A DNA stretch of 64,000 nt from Sarcomyxa edulis (taxonomy: Eukaryota > Basidiomycota > Agaricomycetes > Agaricales > Mycenaceae): positions 1,302,001 through 1,366,000 of the forward strand of contig QUOL01000001.1 in the NCBI GenBank assembly GCA_009761415.1, in the 5' to 3' direction. The position numbers and the translations under genes were made by a program. Shown here one piece after another: positions 23,247 to 35,613 of this stretch (its first letter is position 1; every line of letters starts with the position of its first letter). Under the pieces are notes generated by a model. That model had not been told where the DNA came from. It ran no database searches and saw only the letters and a program-made list of their open reading frames with translations.

Positions 23247-25537
23247 TCACCAGCCATATTTGATCATATCGTCTGCATTCACAATGGTCGCAGAGATGAA
23301 AGACCTTGCTTCCATCCATACCCATACCTAGAAAGGTACCACAAAAGTGAATGAGCTCGTAGAAATATCGAAATGTTTTAGAGATCACCGACCTTCAAAA
23401 GGGCGCCAAAATTGCCCGAAGGTAGCTGTATACCCGTTTCATTTGCAGCCATTTGCCCACCCAGCTTTCTCAAGATAGGAAGCGCACTCTTGAACAGATC
23501 CAGATCAGGGTCCAGCTGTCTCCCGATCCCTTCCAACAACAGAATTGAAATAACTGTGTTTATGAAGTCGCCTTCCATCTTCACATGATGGACTCTAACA
23601 GCTTTCAAAACCTCGGTTAGAATATCACTGATTTTGATCTGACCGAGGGAGAACGTCTTGCGCTTGACGCTGAGGACGATATTTTGCATCTTGAGAGCGA
23701 AGGTTTCGGTTTCAATGGCTAGTTCTGGAGTCCGACAACGTTCGACCATGAGTTGGCCGGTGCGGTATCCATCGAATTCTGCTACGGCGCGAAAGAGGTC
23801 TAGGAAGTTCTGACGGTTGGTGGCGTCGAGGGTGGTGACGAGTCCGGTGTCGATGAAGACGATTTCGGGTATGTATCCGGATTCATTTAGGGAGTCGAGT
23901 TCTGTGAGCCAGGCATCGGGAGAATTGATGAGGGTGCGGAGATGTTTTACTATAGTGTCTGATTCGGAGTAATCTGGGGCGATGATGGTAGATTCGGGGG
24001 TATTGGAGAATTTGTGGAAGAAGGAATGGTAGATGGTCTTGAGGAGAAGTTTGGTGGAGGGCGGTTTGCTGAATTTGATCATGATGTTACCAGGGTGGAG
24101 ATCGGAGTGTACAAAGTTGTCAAGAAGAAGCATGTTCTGTCGGCAAAAAGATCAGTCACAAAAGGTTGCTGAACGAGGATAGAGTACTTACTAGGAACGC
24201 GTCTAACCCGACGGTCGCTAACTGTTCATCAAATGGCCCTCCCCCATTCTTCAAAAATGCTTCAAGAGGCAGTGCATTCTCATATTCCTCCACTAACAAA
24301 TCGGTCGTCGACCAAACTTTCAGAGGCCTTGGGAACGTTACGGGCACATTCCTCGGCGAGAAATTGCTCTCAAATATGAGCAGATTCTCAGCTTCATGCC
24401 GTAGGTCCAGTTGGCGAGACATCATTCTTCCAAAGACGTCTACCTCTTCTGGCAGAGACAGCCAATGCATGCCGGGGAAGATATTGATGAGATGAGCGAA
24501 GAAGGACATGATGGCCAAGTCTCTCGATATAGTCTTCGCGACGTGCGGGTGCAGAATCTTTATGGCTACTGAAGCAGTCGGTACGGACGGTGGAGGCTCC
24601 TGGAGAATGGCTGGAGCAATGACTCCCGCAGGTCGTTTTCGATGGCGCCGTGGTCCAAGGTACGACGGTGGTATAAGATTCTGCTTAAGCGTTGCTCGGT
24701 ATACTTGAGCAATAGCCCCGGTTCCTATTGGTACAGGGTCGAACTCCTCAAAGACATCTTCAAACGGTCGTTGAAACACGGTTTCAATTACTTTCCTGGT
24801 GTGGCCCATTTCATGTGGTTTCCCATTGGAATGCAAGGCACCCAGTCGTTCACAGAGTATTGAGGGGAATAAGTCTGCCCGCGATCCAGCCCATTGCGCC
24901 AACTATGCAGTATTATTTACAGTATCCAGCGGATACTCGATCGTGTAGCACTCACCTTGATGAATGTAGGTCCAGCTGCCTCCATCTTGCTAACCAGATA
25001 GCCATACCACCAAACAGCTCCCCATCTGTCGCCTCTAAGCCTCTTCTCGGGTTTCCCCACGAGGAGTATAGGGCTAGTCAGAATCACGGGCATAAAGAGA
25101 AAGAACAAGTAGATGAATCGTTTCGTGGTAAGGATTGGTTCCCATATCTTGTCGTGAAGTAAAGAGAGGATGGTCGCGAATATAGACTTTCTCCGTTCCA
25201 ACGGTGAGAATATGGTAGGTTTGAACGGATCCGGGGGTGCGACCTGGGGAGGACATGGAATCAAAGTTGGTGAAGAGAATAGATTGCGAAACGAGTTTTC
25301 TCGACGCGGTGATAGGTATAGCGTCAAACCGCCTGCGAGGGGTATCAACCAGAGAGCCTTTCGAGATATACTAGAGCGAGGAATGGGGGCGCGGCTGAAG
25401 AAAGATGGAAACGAGGTATTTCTGCTCCAAGTCGATGCTGCACGCCTGGACGTGAAGCTTCCGGGCGGTGAGAAGATGGAGAGTCTGATGCCCAACGGCA
25501 AAGAAGACAACCCACGAAAAGCTAGACTAGTGGTCAT
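23247..25537 (-). CDS. ABC1/ADCK2-type atypical kinase, mitochondrial (YPL109C/Cqd1-like)
   Basis: The N terminus is rich in Arg and Ser with no acidic residues (FTSRRAASTWSRNTSF), as in a mitochondrial presequence. A hydrophobic segment near residue 65 and another around residue 150 could be membrane spans. The ABC1 (UbiB) domain follows: AAGPTFIKLAQWAGSRADLFP is the ADCK2-subgroup form of the KxGQ motif, and PIGTGAIAQVYRATL replaces the glycine-rich loop. SVAIKILHPHV carries the AxK lysine, NFVHSDLHPGNIMI the catalytic loop and VFIDTGLV the metal-binding Asp. The last exon gives VWVWMEARSFISATIV, with the stop at 23247-23249. The yeast homologue acts in coenzyme Q distribution and lipid homeostasis in mitochondria. 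Confidence 0.93.
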
Positions 25538-25656
25538 CGAGGTGGGCGTTGAGCAAGCCCGTTAGCTCGACGCGGTTGACGGCGAGTGCATACTTCCGAT
25601 AAATTTGTGCGTGACGTCAAACTCTTTTACCATTCCCGCCATCACCGCAATCGTCC

Positions 25657-26971
25657 ATGGGCGTTCATTTCTACGAAACAAGTCCAAGTGGTCCCGACGA
25701 ACAACGAGCTCGACTTGGACCACCTACAGCTCTCACAAGAGCTGGTATACCATCCGTCGTTTGGGCAGAAGACGCGTTGTCTATCGTACATCGCGTTCCG
25801 ACAGCTCTGCTCGACCAACAGCTGTTAGTACCGGATGATCGTTTGGAACATGCAGCTCAAGCGATCTGCGCTGTACTTCCTTATACTGTGACCGTAGATG
25901 ACGATCTCCAATGGAAAGACTATGGTAGATTCAACAAAGATCGTCCCCACGCGTTTGACTTGAACAAGTCTACGATGTTTTTGCAGCATCACAATCCAAC
26001 CTGGGCATGGCAGCATGTACGTCGTGCTATGTATGATTGATACCGTCGTGTCTTCTGCAGCTCGCATCTAGGAACAACCTTCACGCATCTTCATACATGC
26101 CGCATCAGCCTTCCATTTCGATATCCAAGATTCCTCTAGTATGTGCTTGAATCCATCGCCACCTTCTGAAGACTCTCGTCAGAATCGATTCCCAACTCTG
26201 GCCGCGTTCTATGATGCTCTAATCGCCACACGACACGATCCTCCACTCCCTGTCATTCACCAGAAATTTCAGGCATCTCTGGCAACCTTCATATCGTATC
26301 TAACTTTGTATACGCTCTCTGACAAGGGGATTACTTCTACTCTGGAGGACGCCAATCCGGAATCTACCCTCATCCCCGCTTGTTTAAATTTACTGGAAAA
26401 GATGAAACACGAGAATCGACCGTTCCTAATCCGACATTTTTTGTCGATGAAGCCCTTGGAGTTTGAGGAATCTGCAATGGAGAGATTCGTTATCCAGCAG
26501 GAGCATTGGTGTGTACTGCATCACTCTTTATTGTCATGTTCTTATGTCGTTGCTAGTCAACAAATGGGAATCCCATACTATCCGCCAACGAGGCCACTGC
26601 CGTATAACCCATTTTTCCGTTCTCGAGGTCGCCCCGTTCCGACACAGGAACCTCGTCTTACTCCGTACGTCCCGTTTCAAAATATGGAGTGCGGTGTTGA
26701 GACTATTGAGCAGTTACTTGATCCGAAAAACTGGTGGCAAGTTGGCCTTAAACTGGCGGCCGCTGGCAAAATACGCGTCGATAGCGCACCGAATGATGCG
26801 GTAGAAGCTCAAACTACCAAATCTACGCAGGATATCATCAAGCAATGCGTCTCTGCTGGAGATCCTACAACGATGTACCAACCAGCTTGCGACGTCATGC
26901 GGCTGTCATCCAGGGTGTTGTCGAGACCAGCTCTCGTCGAACATGTTTACGATACAAACATACATAGCTAA
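25657..26971 (+). CDS. Unrecognised conserved-looking protein
   Basis: Two exons (25657-26016 and 26072-26971) give about 419 residues with a clear ATG and stop. The protein is globular-looking, without signal peptide, membrane segment or low-complexity tail. Stretches such as SVVWAEDALSIVHRVPT, KHENRPFLIRHFLSM, QQMGIPYYPPTRPLPYNPF and KNWWQVGLKLAAAGKIRVD look well structured, but I recognise no family. The start is 119 bp from the divergent ADCK2-like gene, so the two probably share a promoter region. The 3' end lies 39 bp from the convergent gene on the other strand. Confidence 0.75.
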
Positions 26972-27010
26972 GACAGGGGCATCTGATCAGAGCAGCCTTG
27001 TGGACATTCT

Positions 27011-27731
27011 CTAAACATATACTGTCAGAGAATAGCAACACTTCCTAGACAATATTTCGCACCATGGCAAGCCTACGCTTTCGAGGAAATCCTTGAAAAT
27101 CTCAAAGTCTCCACTATCCGTGCGCGCCTCCAATTTCGACCAAAATCTTGGCCATATGTCTTCTTTCTCTAGTCGAGCCTTCAATAGCTCGGGAACAATA
27201 CCCTCTTCGTCCTCAATCTGCCCAAGACAGAATAAAATATCCTGGAGGTCTGATTGCAGCTTCTTGTCCTGGTTATCTGACCGTTCAGTGAAGCATCTGA
27301 TCTTATCAACCAAGAGCAGTCGCTCATCAGCGACCGTGATACCGTCGATCACCTTCGTGAACAAGAGAAGGGACGGTAAATCAGGTTTCACGGCCAGGTC
27401 CATACTCGTGGCATCGTGTTTACCAGGACTGGATTCAGGAACGTGAGCGGAGAAGCGGTTGGGAAATTCCAAGGGCCTAGTCATGATTCCGTTAGCTTCA
27501 AGAGCACGTATCATTCTGGTGGTTAGTTTGTAAAGATTGAAGTCGAGGTCCTGGGCAATGGATGAGCGTGAATTCGCGTGTTGTTGTGTGTGAACGAACC
27601 TTCGTTTCGCGTTGACAGCCTAGGGAGATGGAGGCTCCTCCTCCTACAAGGATGTATTGCCCACCGGTCTTCTTCATGGTCGATGAGAAAATTTGAGCTG
27701 CCACGCGTAGCTTCATAGGAAGACGAGACAT
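27011..27731 (-). CDS. Nucleotidyltransferase-fold-like small protein
   Basis: Two exons (27731-27600 and 27550-27011, 49 bp intron) give 223 residues. Residues 26-48 read YILVGGGASISLG then CQRETKDLDF. This resembles the minimal nucleotidyltransferase signature hGG(A/S)x8-10 R.T.DhD, where the two Asp (45 and 47) would bind metal. The intron lies exactly before the DLD motif. The rest is a charged helical region (LDKIRC-like, SDLQDILFCLGQIEDEEG) that may be the C-terminal four-helix part seen in AbiEii-type or MNT-type proteins. This assignment rests on the motif alone; the second catalytic region was not identified. Confidence 0.6.
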
Positions 27732-28953
27732 GGAAGGATGAGCTTCAATGGACGAGCAAGAGCAAGAGCACCGAGGACGAAAGCAAGAGCGGCAGTTGAT
27801 GGGGAGCAGACTACGTTTCTACCGTGCTTTACCTTGCTTCCAGAAAATCGATCAGACACCACGAAGAGAACAGAAGATACTGCTCCAACCTATAGCCAAT
27901 ATCGGGGAAGCAGAGACTGGTCTCACCAGCGACGGTGGCTCTCGGTGATAGTATGGGAAACTCTACAAGTTCGAATTCAGCTGACAGTGGCGCATTGACG
28001 CGTCTCAGCGTTGTCTACCGGGTTCACTAGCTGTAGTGACAAGTGCTGCGAAGCACCAGTCTAGAGTGCAGACTCTGCATGCCTGTAATGATGATGAAAG
28101 GAGAAACTCAGTTGTTTATCAGACGTCTTGACATTGGAAATGCACGAGTGGGCATTTGAAGCTACAATCCAAGATTTTTTTTGCAAATACTATCAACTAC
28201 TATTCAATGACGGTAAGACACAAGTGCCCTCGAGGAACGGACAACTTCGGAGACAACCTCGGACATATGGGAAGAGCTTGGAAGAGCTGTGAGACCGGAT
28301 GCAGATGGAACGTCGTGATGATGACGGGCTAGGTCGATGTCGGGGCCTATATCCGGGAAGAAGGCAATGTCTTCAGTCGACCAGTCGGTTTTGATGGAAG
28401 ATAGCACAGGATAGTACGAACGTTCAAAGGGGTTGCTTCTAAGACGTAGAGGATAAGGAAGAAGTGCAAGGGTCGATAATGAGGAAATAAGGTGGACTTG
28501 CTGGGTGTATCGGGGTGCACCGCGTCGTCAAATTCAGGTATGACTCTTCGCCGAATGGCCGTCGAGATTTATCCTGATTTATTTGGGATTGGAAATGAGC
28601 ACAAAGGAGGAGGAAGAAAGCTCCTGAAAATGGCGCGGCAAAAAGATTTGTGCATGTCGAGACCCCCACCTTTGTGGACTCTACCCCCGTGGGCGCCGTG
28701 ATCGTGGTTGTCCTTCCCCCTCAAACTGCTCGAAGCATTCGTCCAACTTTTGCTCGATTCTCCGACTGGACGTAGCTTCGATTTCTTGCAAAGTTCGTAC
28801 CGAAACGCGGTTGTCTTCTATTTGCAGTTCTAGGTTCACCCCATATATTCCCAGGAACTATCCAGGTTGAAAAACCAATCTTGACAATCGACGCTTTCGT
28901 GTCTTGTCTTTCTTTCTTCTTGCAGCGTAGACTGCTGTCCGCCCGGCCATTTC
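27732..28953. other. 1.2 kb intergenic stretch with a weak minus-strand gene candidate
   Basis: On the minus strand at about 28204-28460 an ORF encodes NPFERSYYPVLSSIKTDW followed by EDIAFFPDIGPDIDLARHHH and a clean stop. Upstream ORFs to about 28669 (for example IPEFDDAVHPDTPSKSTLFP in another frame) might be earlier exons. I could not join them confidently and recognise no family. The remainder of the stretch is the upstream region of the glycogenin gene, in which I see no clear elements. Confidence 0.25.
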
Positions 28954-31900
28954 ATGGCTGCCCCCTATGCCTTCGTGACACTCATCACTTCCGATAAATA
29001 CCTTCCCGGTGCTCTCGCTCTCGCAGGGGCCCTCAAAGATATTCACGCCTCTCCCGCCGTATCGCCAGAAGTCGACTTCCAGACCGTCTGCCTGGTCACT
29101 CCAGAGTCCGTGGATGTCACTACTATAAAAAGTTTGCGAAAGGCCTTTGATGTCGTTACTGGAGTCGAACTCATCCAGCAGAAGGATGATACGGGCTTGA
29201 AATTACTTGGTGAGCATCTTACTTTCACAGAATCATCCCCAAAGTTCGACGGGAAAATGCGAGGCTCGCGGATCGTGATCGTGTCTTGGAGGCGGGCCAA
29301 TCTATAGACCAATATCTCGTTCGTACTCCGTCTCCTGAACCCATGACCAGGCCAGGCTTGTGGGGTTACTCCACGGATCCAGACTGGTCGTCTTCATCGG
29401 ACTTGCTGATTGTTATCGTCGGCCCCGCAAGGATACTGATTATCTTCTACAGGTCGTCCTGACCTTTACACGGTCCTTACAAAATTGCATATTTTCCGTC
29501 TCACACAATACTCGAAAATTATATTCCTTGATGCCGATGTCCTCCCGATACGGCCACTTTCTCACTTGTTTACACTCCCGTATGAATTCTCGGCTGTTCC
29601 AGACGTCGGTTGGCCTGATATTTTCAACTCAGGCGTTCTGGTCTTCTCGCCGGGCGAAGATAAATTTACAGAGCTTAATGAACTCTTGAAGAATAAAGGA
29701 ACCTGGGACGGTGGAGACCAGGGCATTCTCAACGAGTGGAGAGGAGGGAATTGGAACAGGCTTAGCTTCACATATAATACGACTCCAACGGCCGCATATA
29801 CGTCAGTGTTTCTTCTGACTGATCATGATTACGCCACTGACTTCTTTAATTCTAGCTACGCTCCCGCTTACGAACGATACGGTTCTCAGATATCTGCTAT
29901 CCACTTCATTGGCCCCAACAAACCCTGGAATTCCATCGCATACCGTCCCCCTTTTTCAAGCTCTTCATCGGATTCAAAAACAGGTCAAGCTTATGATTAT
30001 GATTCCCTCGTCGATCGCTGGTTCGCGGTTTACGACAGACACTACCGCTCAGAAGCTATCGCCTCGGCTACTCAGTTTGAGGTTCAGAAATATACTTCAG
30101 CTTGGGATGAACCGAGCGATACCAACGCGGAAACTATGGGCGCAACGCATATGAGGGGTGGTGCTATGGGATTGGATGAGCTGAAACGAATTGCTGTTGA
30201 AGGAATGAGCGCAGCTCATTCATCGGGATTCGACTCCGGTGAAGGCATCTATACGAGTCTACCTCTAGAAGGTCGGGTTGACTTGATGTGGAGGCCCGAA
30301 CCCGAGGATAAGGACTCAGCAGAACCAGAAGGTTTCAATACTCCTGTTCAAAGACGCGTACAACTAGGTTCGAGTGACAAAACCCCACGATGGGAGACAT
30401 TGCCTACTCCAGGACCGAATGAAGTCCCTCCTAGTCCAAAGATGCAGCCTGTCTCTCTGCCCTATACGCCAACTGCGCCTCAACATCATCATCACAGATC
30501 CCCTTCACATTCTCCCTCGCCGCCTGATTATCGGCAACAACCTCAACAGTCATCGGATACAGGAACTCAGCAGCAACAACACCATCAGGAGCATCATCAT
30601 CAGCATCAGGACCATCAACCCCAGCACGAATCTCAACATCAACACGGTCATCAGCCTCAACACGGCCAGCATCACCACCACCAACACCAAGAAGAGCCTC
30701 CGCGTCACCGTTCACCCCCTATGCTTCTTTGGAACCCAGCCATCGAACCTCCTCCAAATGTTCCACCCACCCCCTCAGCATTCCCGGCCGATACCTACTT
30801 CCCTAACATCTGGGATCAAGCTCCAAGCAAAGAGCACGATCAAGCCTATCAACAAGGACAAGAGACTGCATCTGATAATCGAGGATTCTTCCAACCTCCT
30901 CCTCCTCCTGAGATTCCCGAGCCTTTGAGACGTGAAGGGCATTATCGGAAAGTGACTGGAGAGGACGAGGCTGGAGCAACGCCCAGCCCGGATCGTACCA
31001 AGGTCAAGTCTGTCTTTCCATGGGAGGAGAAACCTCGTCATATGCCTGGACGTGTGTTTCCTGTCAATGACGCGCCGTCGCGTGAACAGTTTATTGCACC
31101 AGAAACTACGCCGGCTCCTATTGTAGCAAGCACCCCGGAACTCTCACCTCGTCAATCGATGTTATCGCCTTTGCGTGGTCTACCAAAGACGCTAACATAC
31201 GCCAACGCTTGGGATACTGTTCCGAGCATCCAGAAATACGCTTCTAAGCTAGTTCGTCCGTCACAGACATCTCCCGTCTTGGCTCCTGCTTTCGATAGTG
31301 ATGGTTGGCGTCGTCGGGGTGGCGAACCGTACCGTAGTTGGGAGGACAAGACGGACGCCAGCAGTCAAGATGGAGATGATGAAGATGAGGGTGATGATGA
31401 TGACGATGAATCAGGCTTACCGGGACCCAACTCTGGTGATGATGAAGATCTGCAAATGCCCTCAAGATCTCCGACGAAACCCAGGTCCCGAAGCAGTTCT
31501 ACAGTATCTTCGAGCTATCTCATCAAAGGGAAGAAAAAAGAATACCGAGTGCGTGGTGTTCAGACTATTAATCCAGAAATGCGCAGTCAAGGTGTTCAAG
31601 TCAATGTTCCACCGAAGGTACTCCCTCGGTCCGATTTACCCAAGAAACTAAGCCGCAGAGGTAGTATTGCAGACAGACGTCAGCTCCGAATGACCGACTC
31701 CCTGGCAACCCTTCCGGTAACGACAGTAGGCGAATTGAGTATTGGGCCGGACCTGTCGATGACTACAGCTATGCCTTCCCCCGCTGACTTGCCAGACGTA
31801 CACTCTCCTCGTGAATATGTGTTCCCCTCTTCGTCTCCCAAAGTGCGACCTAACCAACAGCAACCCTCGACACCTTCGCCAAAATTGATTGTCAAACCAA

Positions 31901-32142
31901 CGATCCATACAACACCGCCTATTCCTTCTACCCGCAAACTGTCCAATGAGTCTTCTTCGGTAGCATCCCCTCCATCTTCCGTTGGGCCTCTTTCTCCGCC
32001 GGATGGCCAGCCAATCTCGCCTATCAGAAAAGGTGGACGCGTCTGGGATCCTGCTCGCGGTGTAGAATTGTTCAAACGTGGATCCGAGGAGGTCCTAGCC
32101 CGGTTCCTGAAGATGGGATCCTGGGAAGAGAATGCGCGCTAA
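28954..32142 (+). CDS. Glycogenin (self-glucosylating glycogen primer), very long
   Basis: Two exons (28954-29209 and 29453-32142) give 981 residues. The N-terminal 240 or so residues are a GT8 glycosyltransferase domain. They contain YAFVTLITSDKYLPGALALA, GRPDLYTVLTKLHIFRLTQY, the metal-binding DxD in IIFLDADVLPI, FNSGVLVFSP, DGGDQGILNEW and a final IHFIGPNKPWN. This family primes glycogen synthesis by glucosylating itself in the cytosol. The remaining 700 residues are low complexity: a His/Gln-rich stretch at about residues 428-505, proline-rich blocks, an acidic patch near 725-755, and a conserved-looking end WDPARGVELFKRGSEEVLA that may contact glycogen synthase. The 243 bp intron is much longer than others here. 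Confidence 0.93.
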
Positions 32143-32467
32143 GTTTTGTTCTTCTGTTCTTTTATATCTGTTTATGTTACATGACCCCCCAAAAAATCTG
32201 GACTTTCTTCACAATTCTGTTGTTCGAACATGGGTCTCACTGGTTTCTCCGTTCATAGTTCCCTTTGCAATGTTCCTGTTTATACCCGCACCACTTTCCA
32301 CTCTGCGACTGGTACTAGTAGTCTTTCCATTCCTTCTTTCCATGTTCTATATGCCACGACCCATCGAGTATGTAGCCCTTTCTGTGTCCCAATATAGAAT
32401 TATGTTCCCACCACTGTAATGACGTCACTCGTTCATCCTTTCCTCGTCATAGCTTGGTACCCGCAAC

Positions 32468-32475
32468 TATATAAG
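32468..32475 (+). promoter_or_regulatory. TATA box of the LEA-like gene
   Basis: TATATAAG lies 71 bases before the ATG at 32546 and is followed by a C/T-rich leader. Distance and sequence fit a strong, inducible fungal TATA promoter. Confidence 0.5.
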
Positions 32476-32545
32476 ATGCTGTCTCACTTTTGTATTTCTT
32501 CACCTGTCTCATTATTCCCCACATCCCCACACAATATCACCCATC

Positions 32546-33454
32546 ATGTCCGGAACCATCTTCAACATCCCAGAGCCCACAGGCGCAGAGTCAGTCCTGT
32601 CTCTGCCTCATCCTCATTGAAGTTGAATCTGACATTCTCTTCAGGGCCGCACGTCTTCAAACAACGGCAGGAATAGCTCAAACCGAAGCACACACCGCAT
32701 CTGAAGCTCGCGAGGTTGAGCAGAACTCTGAACAGACGCACGAGGTCGCTGAAAATGCCGCCTTCTTCGCGCAGGTACGTGCCATTCAGTTTAGTCTACG
32801 TTATATCCATTTGACGGCATCATCGTAGACTCTGGGTCCTGGTGCAACCGGAGAGAAACCCTCACTGGTCAGTCAACTCCAGCAAGGAGCAAAGAAGACG
32901 ACAGACGCCGCCGTAGCAGAAGGTCACCATGACGCCGATGCTGCGAAAGCTACCGGTGCTGGCTACGTAGACCAGGCAAAAGCTCTTGCTTCGAGTGCTC
33001 TAGCTACCGCACAGGTGGGATTATTTCTACCGTGCCAATCCTACATTCTCACTAATATCCCGTCCAGACATATCTCCCTGAGAGCGTTAGCCATCCACCA
33101 CCTGGAACTACCACAACATCCAACGTCGTCACCTCTCTTCAGGCCGGTGCGACTGCTGCACTTGACACCACGAAAGAGTACATCGCGTCTGCGCAAGCAT
33201 CTTTACAACCCCACGTCGATGCTGCCAAGGCTGCTGCGCAACCACATATCGATTCAGCCAAGTCCGCCGCTGAACCCCACGTCAATCGAGCTAAGAACGC
33301 AGCCCAAAGCTATATGCCCGGCAACTTGGCCGGCACAATGGCTACTGGTATTCCCGCCACTTCTGCCCCCTTGGAGAGCGGGGCCCACACAGTCGATACC
33401 CCGTACTCTAGTACTTCGGTGGCGCCAAAGATCGGAGACATTGAGCGGAAGTAA
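32546..33454 (+). CDS. LEA-like stress protein with amphipathic repeats
   Basis: Four short exons encode about 235 residues of very hydrophilic, Ala/Lys/Glu/Gln-rich sequence without hydrophobic core. The first intron starts after GCAGA at 32591 and continues into EAARLQTTAGIAQTEAHTAS. A repeated 11-residue-like unit with Ala, Lys and His/Pro phases is seen in DAAKAAAQPHIDSAKSAA and EPHVNRAKNAA. This is the pattern of late-embryogenesis-abundant and similar desiccation or heat proteins that fold into amphipathic helices on drying or membrane contact. The family link is by composition, so it is less certain than for catalytic proteins. A TATA box lies upstream. Confidence 0.65.
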
Positions 33455-33705
33455 AGAGTTTTGTGAAAGGACAGCATGAGGATATTTTTTACCCGTTATA
33501 CTATATCGCAGTAATCTTGTATACTTTACATCAAAAGACGTATAGTCTACTGTAAAACCCGAGGACTTTCCGAAAGATTAGAACGATATCACCACTCAAG
33601 TTCTTGAGTACCAAGAAATCGCGATGGATCAGCCTGAGGATCACAAACATCTGAGACGCTTCCGCCTTGATACACCCAAATGACCCAACACTATATGTGT
33701 ACAAA

Positions 33706-35613
33706 CTAGAACACATCGATCGGGCATTTGGACGCGAAAGCGAGCTCCTCACCAACGAGGATTCTCAATGGTGGGTGAGCAACTTCATCAGACAATGAAA
33801 ACTGACCAATGCATCTGTCCCAAGCCAAGCGTCCTACAACGGTCTTTACCTCTCCACCTTCACTCCGTATAATTTTCCATATCCAAACGGGATTGACGGC
33901 AGGCGATGGGCGAAATGAGCCCACATACCACCGGATTTCCTCCAGAGTCGGGCATTCTCGAGCGAGTAGGCGCATGAACTTTTCCACCTTTGGCTGATGC
34001 CTCAATTCCCAAGCCGGCATAAGGATGATTTCGTCGTCGTCCGAGTTCAGGCATTCAGGACCCATTAAATCCACCAGCTCTTCCCGGAGCGATGCCATTT
34101 TCTCATTCACTATGTGTTCTTTGAAAAGCACATCTTCCCGGAGAATGCGAGCACTCTCGGACAAGGAAATGAGCTTTTGGTACACGGTGTGATATGGAGG
34201 ACTGGAGGCATGGAAACAGGCCAGAAATCCGGGCCCAGCGTGATCTTCTATGTCGGGGTTTTCAAGAGTACCCCACGAGTCATTGCCACTGGAAGCGGGT
34301 GAACCGCAGGCGAACGAGAAACGTCGAAGATATTTCCACTTCTTGAGACTGCTACTCAGTTCACGCTGAAACATGCAAGGCCAGTCAATCAATGTCACCA
34401 CATCGGCACTCCAGAATGTGCATAACTTACGAAGAAAGAAGCCATAGTACGATGGTGGTCTTGGTCGTATTCCAGGGACAGAGAAAGATCTGTGACTTCC
34501 TTGAATGGAGGGATCTCTGCCAGGTCGACGACATTCATGAAGTCTGAGGTTATGGCCGGCCAGACTAGTGATGTGCTCTCCAGGGATACAGCCGTTGCAC
34601 ACCATGATGAACCCGGACTATCTGATTCGATTGGGATGCGAGAGTATGCGAAACAATCCAGTAGTATATCTTGCCAAGAATAACTGTTTTCATTGATAAC
34701 TTCAGGATCATCCGATTCTTGCCATTGTCCTGTGCCTGCTATTAATTTCGTGACGTCTTCGAGGCGTATACGATGTTCTGCTCGACACCAAACGTTCACC
34801 TCTCGGAGAGTCGGGTGATTGTGTATGAACAGACACAGAGAACGCGATGAGGCATCTGGCCACAACAAGCTCAGAACACGCAGGACCGGTAATCTACCAC
34901 TTTCTAGGTTCCTCCACATCGGGGATCGCAGCCAATACATGGACAGTGACGTCAATGTCGAGAAAGAGCTGCTATCGAGAGGACGAGATTGTGACGAAGA
35001 GCCGTTAAGGCGCAATGTCTGCAATGCTGGAAATGTCCGCGAATTCGGGATATCTGATGAAGGATCACCTGGATGGCTCCCTTCGATGGAGATTGATTGA
35101 AGAGTCGCTGAGGAGTATGATAATATATCCATAAGGTATTTGTTATGGGGCCACGACATGCACTCGAATTCCAGCAGATTTGGGAAACGAACAGGTTTGC
35201 TAGGCATGAGGCCGGGGAGGTCTATCGGCATTGTCAATGCAGTGTAGTCAATGCGGATCCGAAAAATCCTGTATAGAGCAGTGGTCAGATACAGCGTATA
35301 TATGCATACGATGCAATCATTCATACCTCACGAATGAAGAGTATTCTGGCGGACTGTCTGCGAAAAAATGAAGCAACCTAGAGAGTCGCTTCGCAGTTGA
35401 GACCGACACTTCGCGAAGGATGAAAGGGAGTGCAAAGGAGCGAAGACAGCGATTAACGCGGCCAAGTGAGGTTATGGCTCGATAACATCTTGGTGTTTCT
35501 GTCTGTGGACCGAATGATCGGCAAATCTCCAGCAGCACGTCGTAAGGTAGATTGTCCAGCGATCTATGGAAAGAAAGAGGAGATATCGAATCAAGAACAG
35601 GATGTTTCGTCAT
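33706..35613 (-). CDS. F-box protein
   Basis: Exon 1 encodes an F-box near the N terminus: LDNLPYDVLLEICRSFG, then CYRAITSLGRVNRCLRSFALP. F-box proteins recruit substrates to SCF ubiquitin ligases through SKP1. A GTATGA intron joins FVR to IFRIRIDYTAL. The middle has leucine-rich-like repeats (NLLEFECMSWPHNKYLMDIL, SFSTLTSLSMYWLRSPMW, LPVLRVLSLLWPDASS). The C-terminal part holds DDDEIILMPAWELRHQ and FMRLLARECPTLEEIRWYVG, which is shared with the pseudogene at 10.1-10.5 kb. This is the large, fast-evolving F-box class common in mushroom genomes. The target is unknown. Confidence 0.85.

Noticed and set aside
30374..30928. 184-codon plus-strand ORF within the glycogenin tail
   Set aside because: It is an alternative frame of the His/Gln-rich repeat-like coding sequence.
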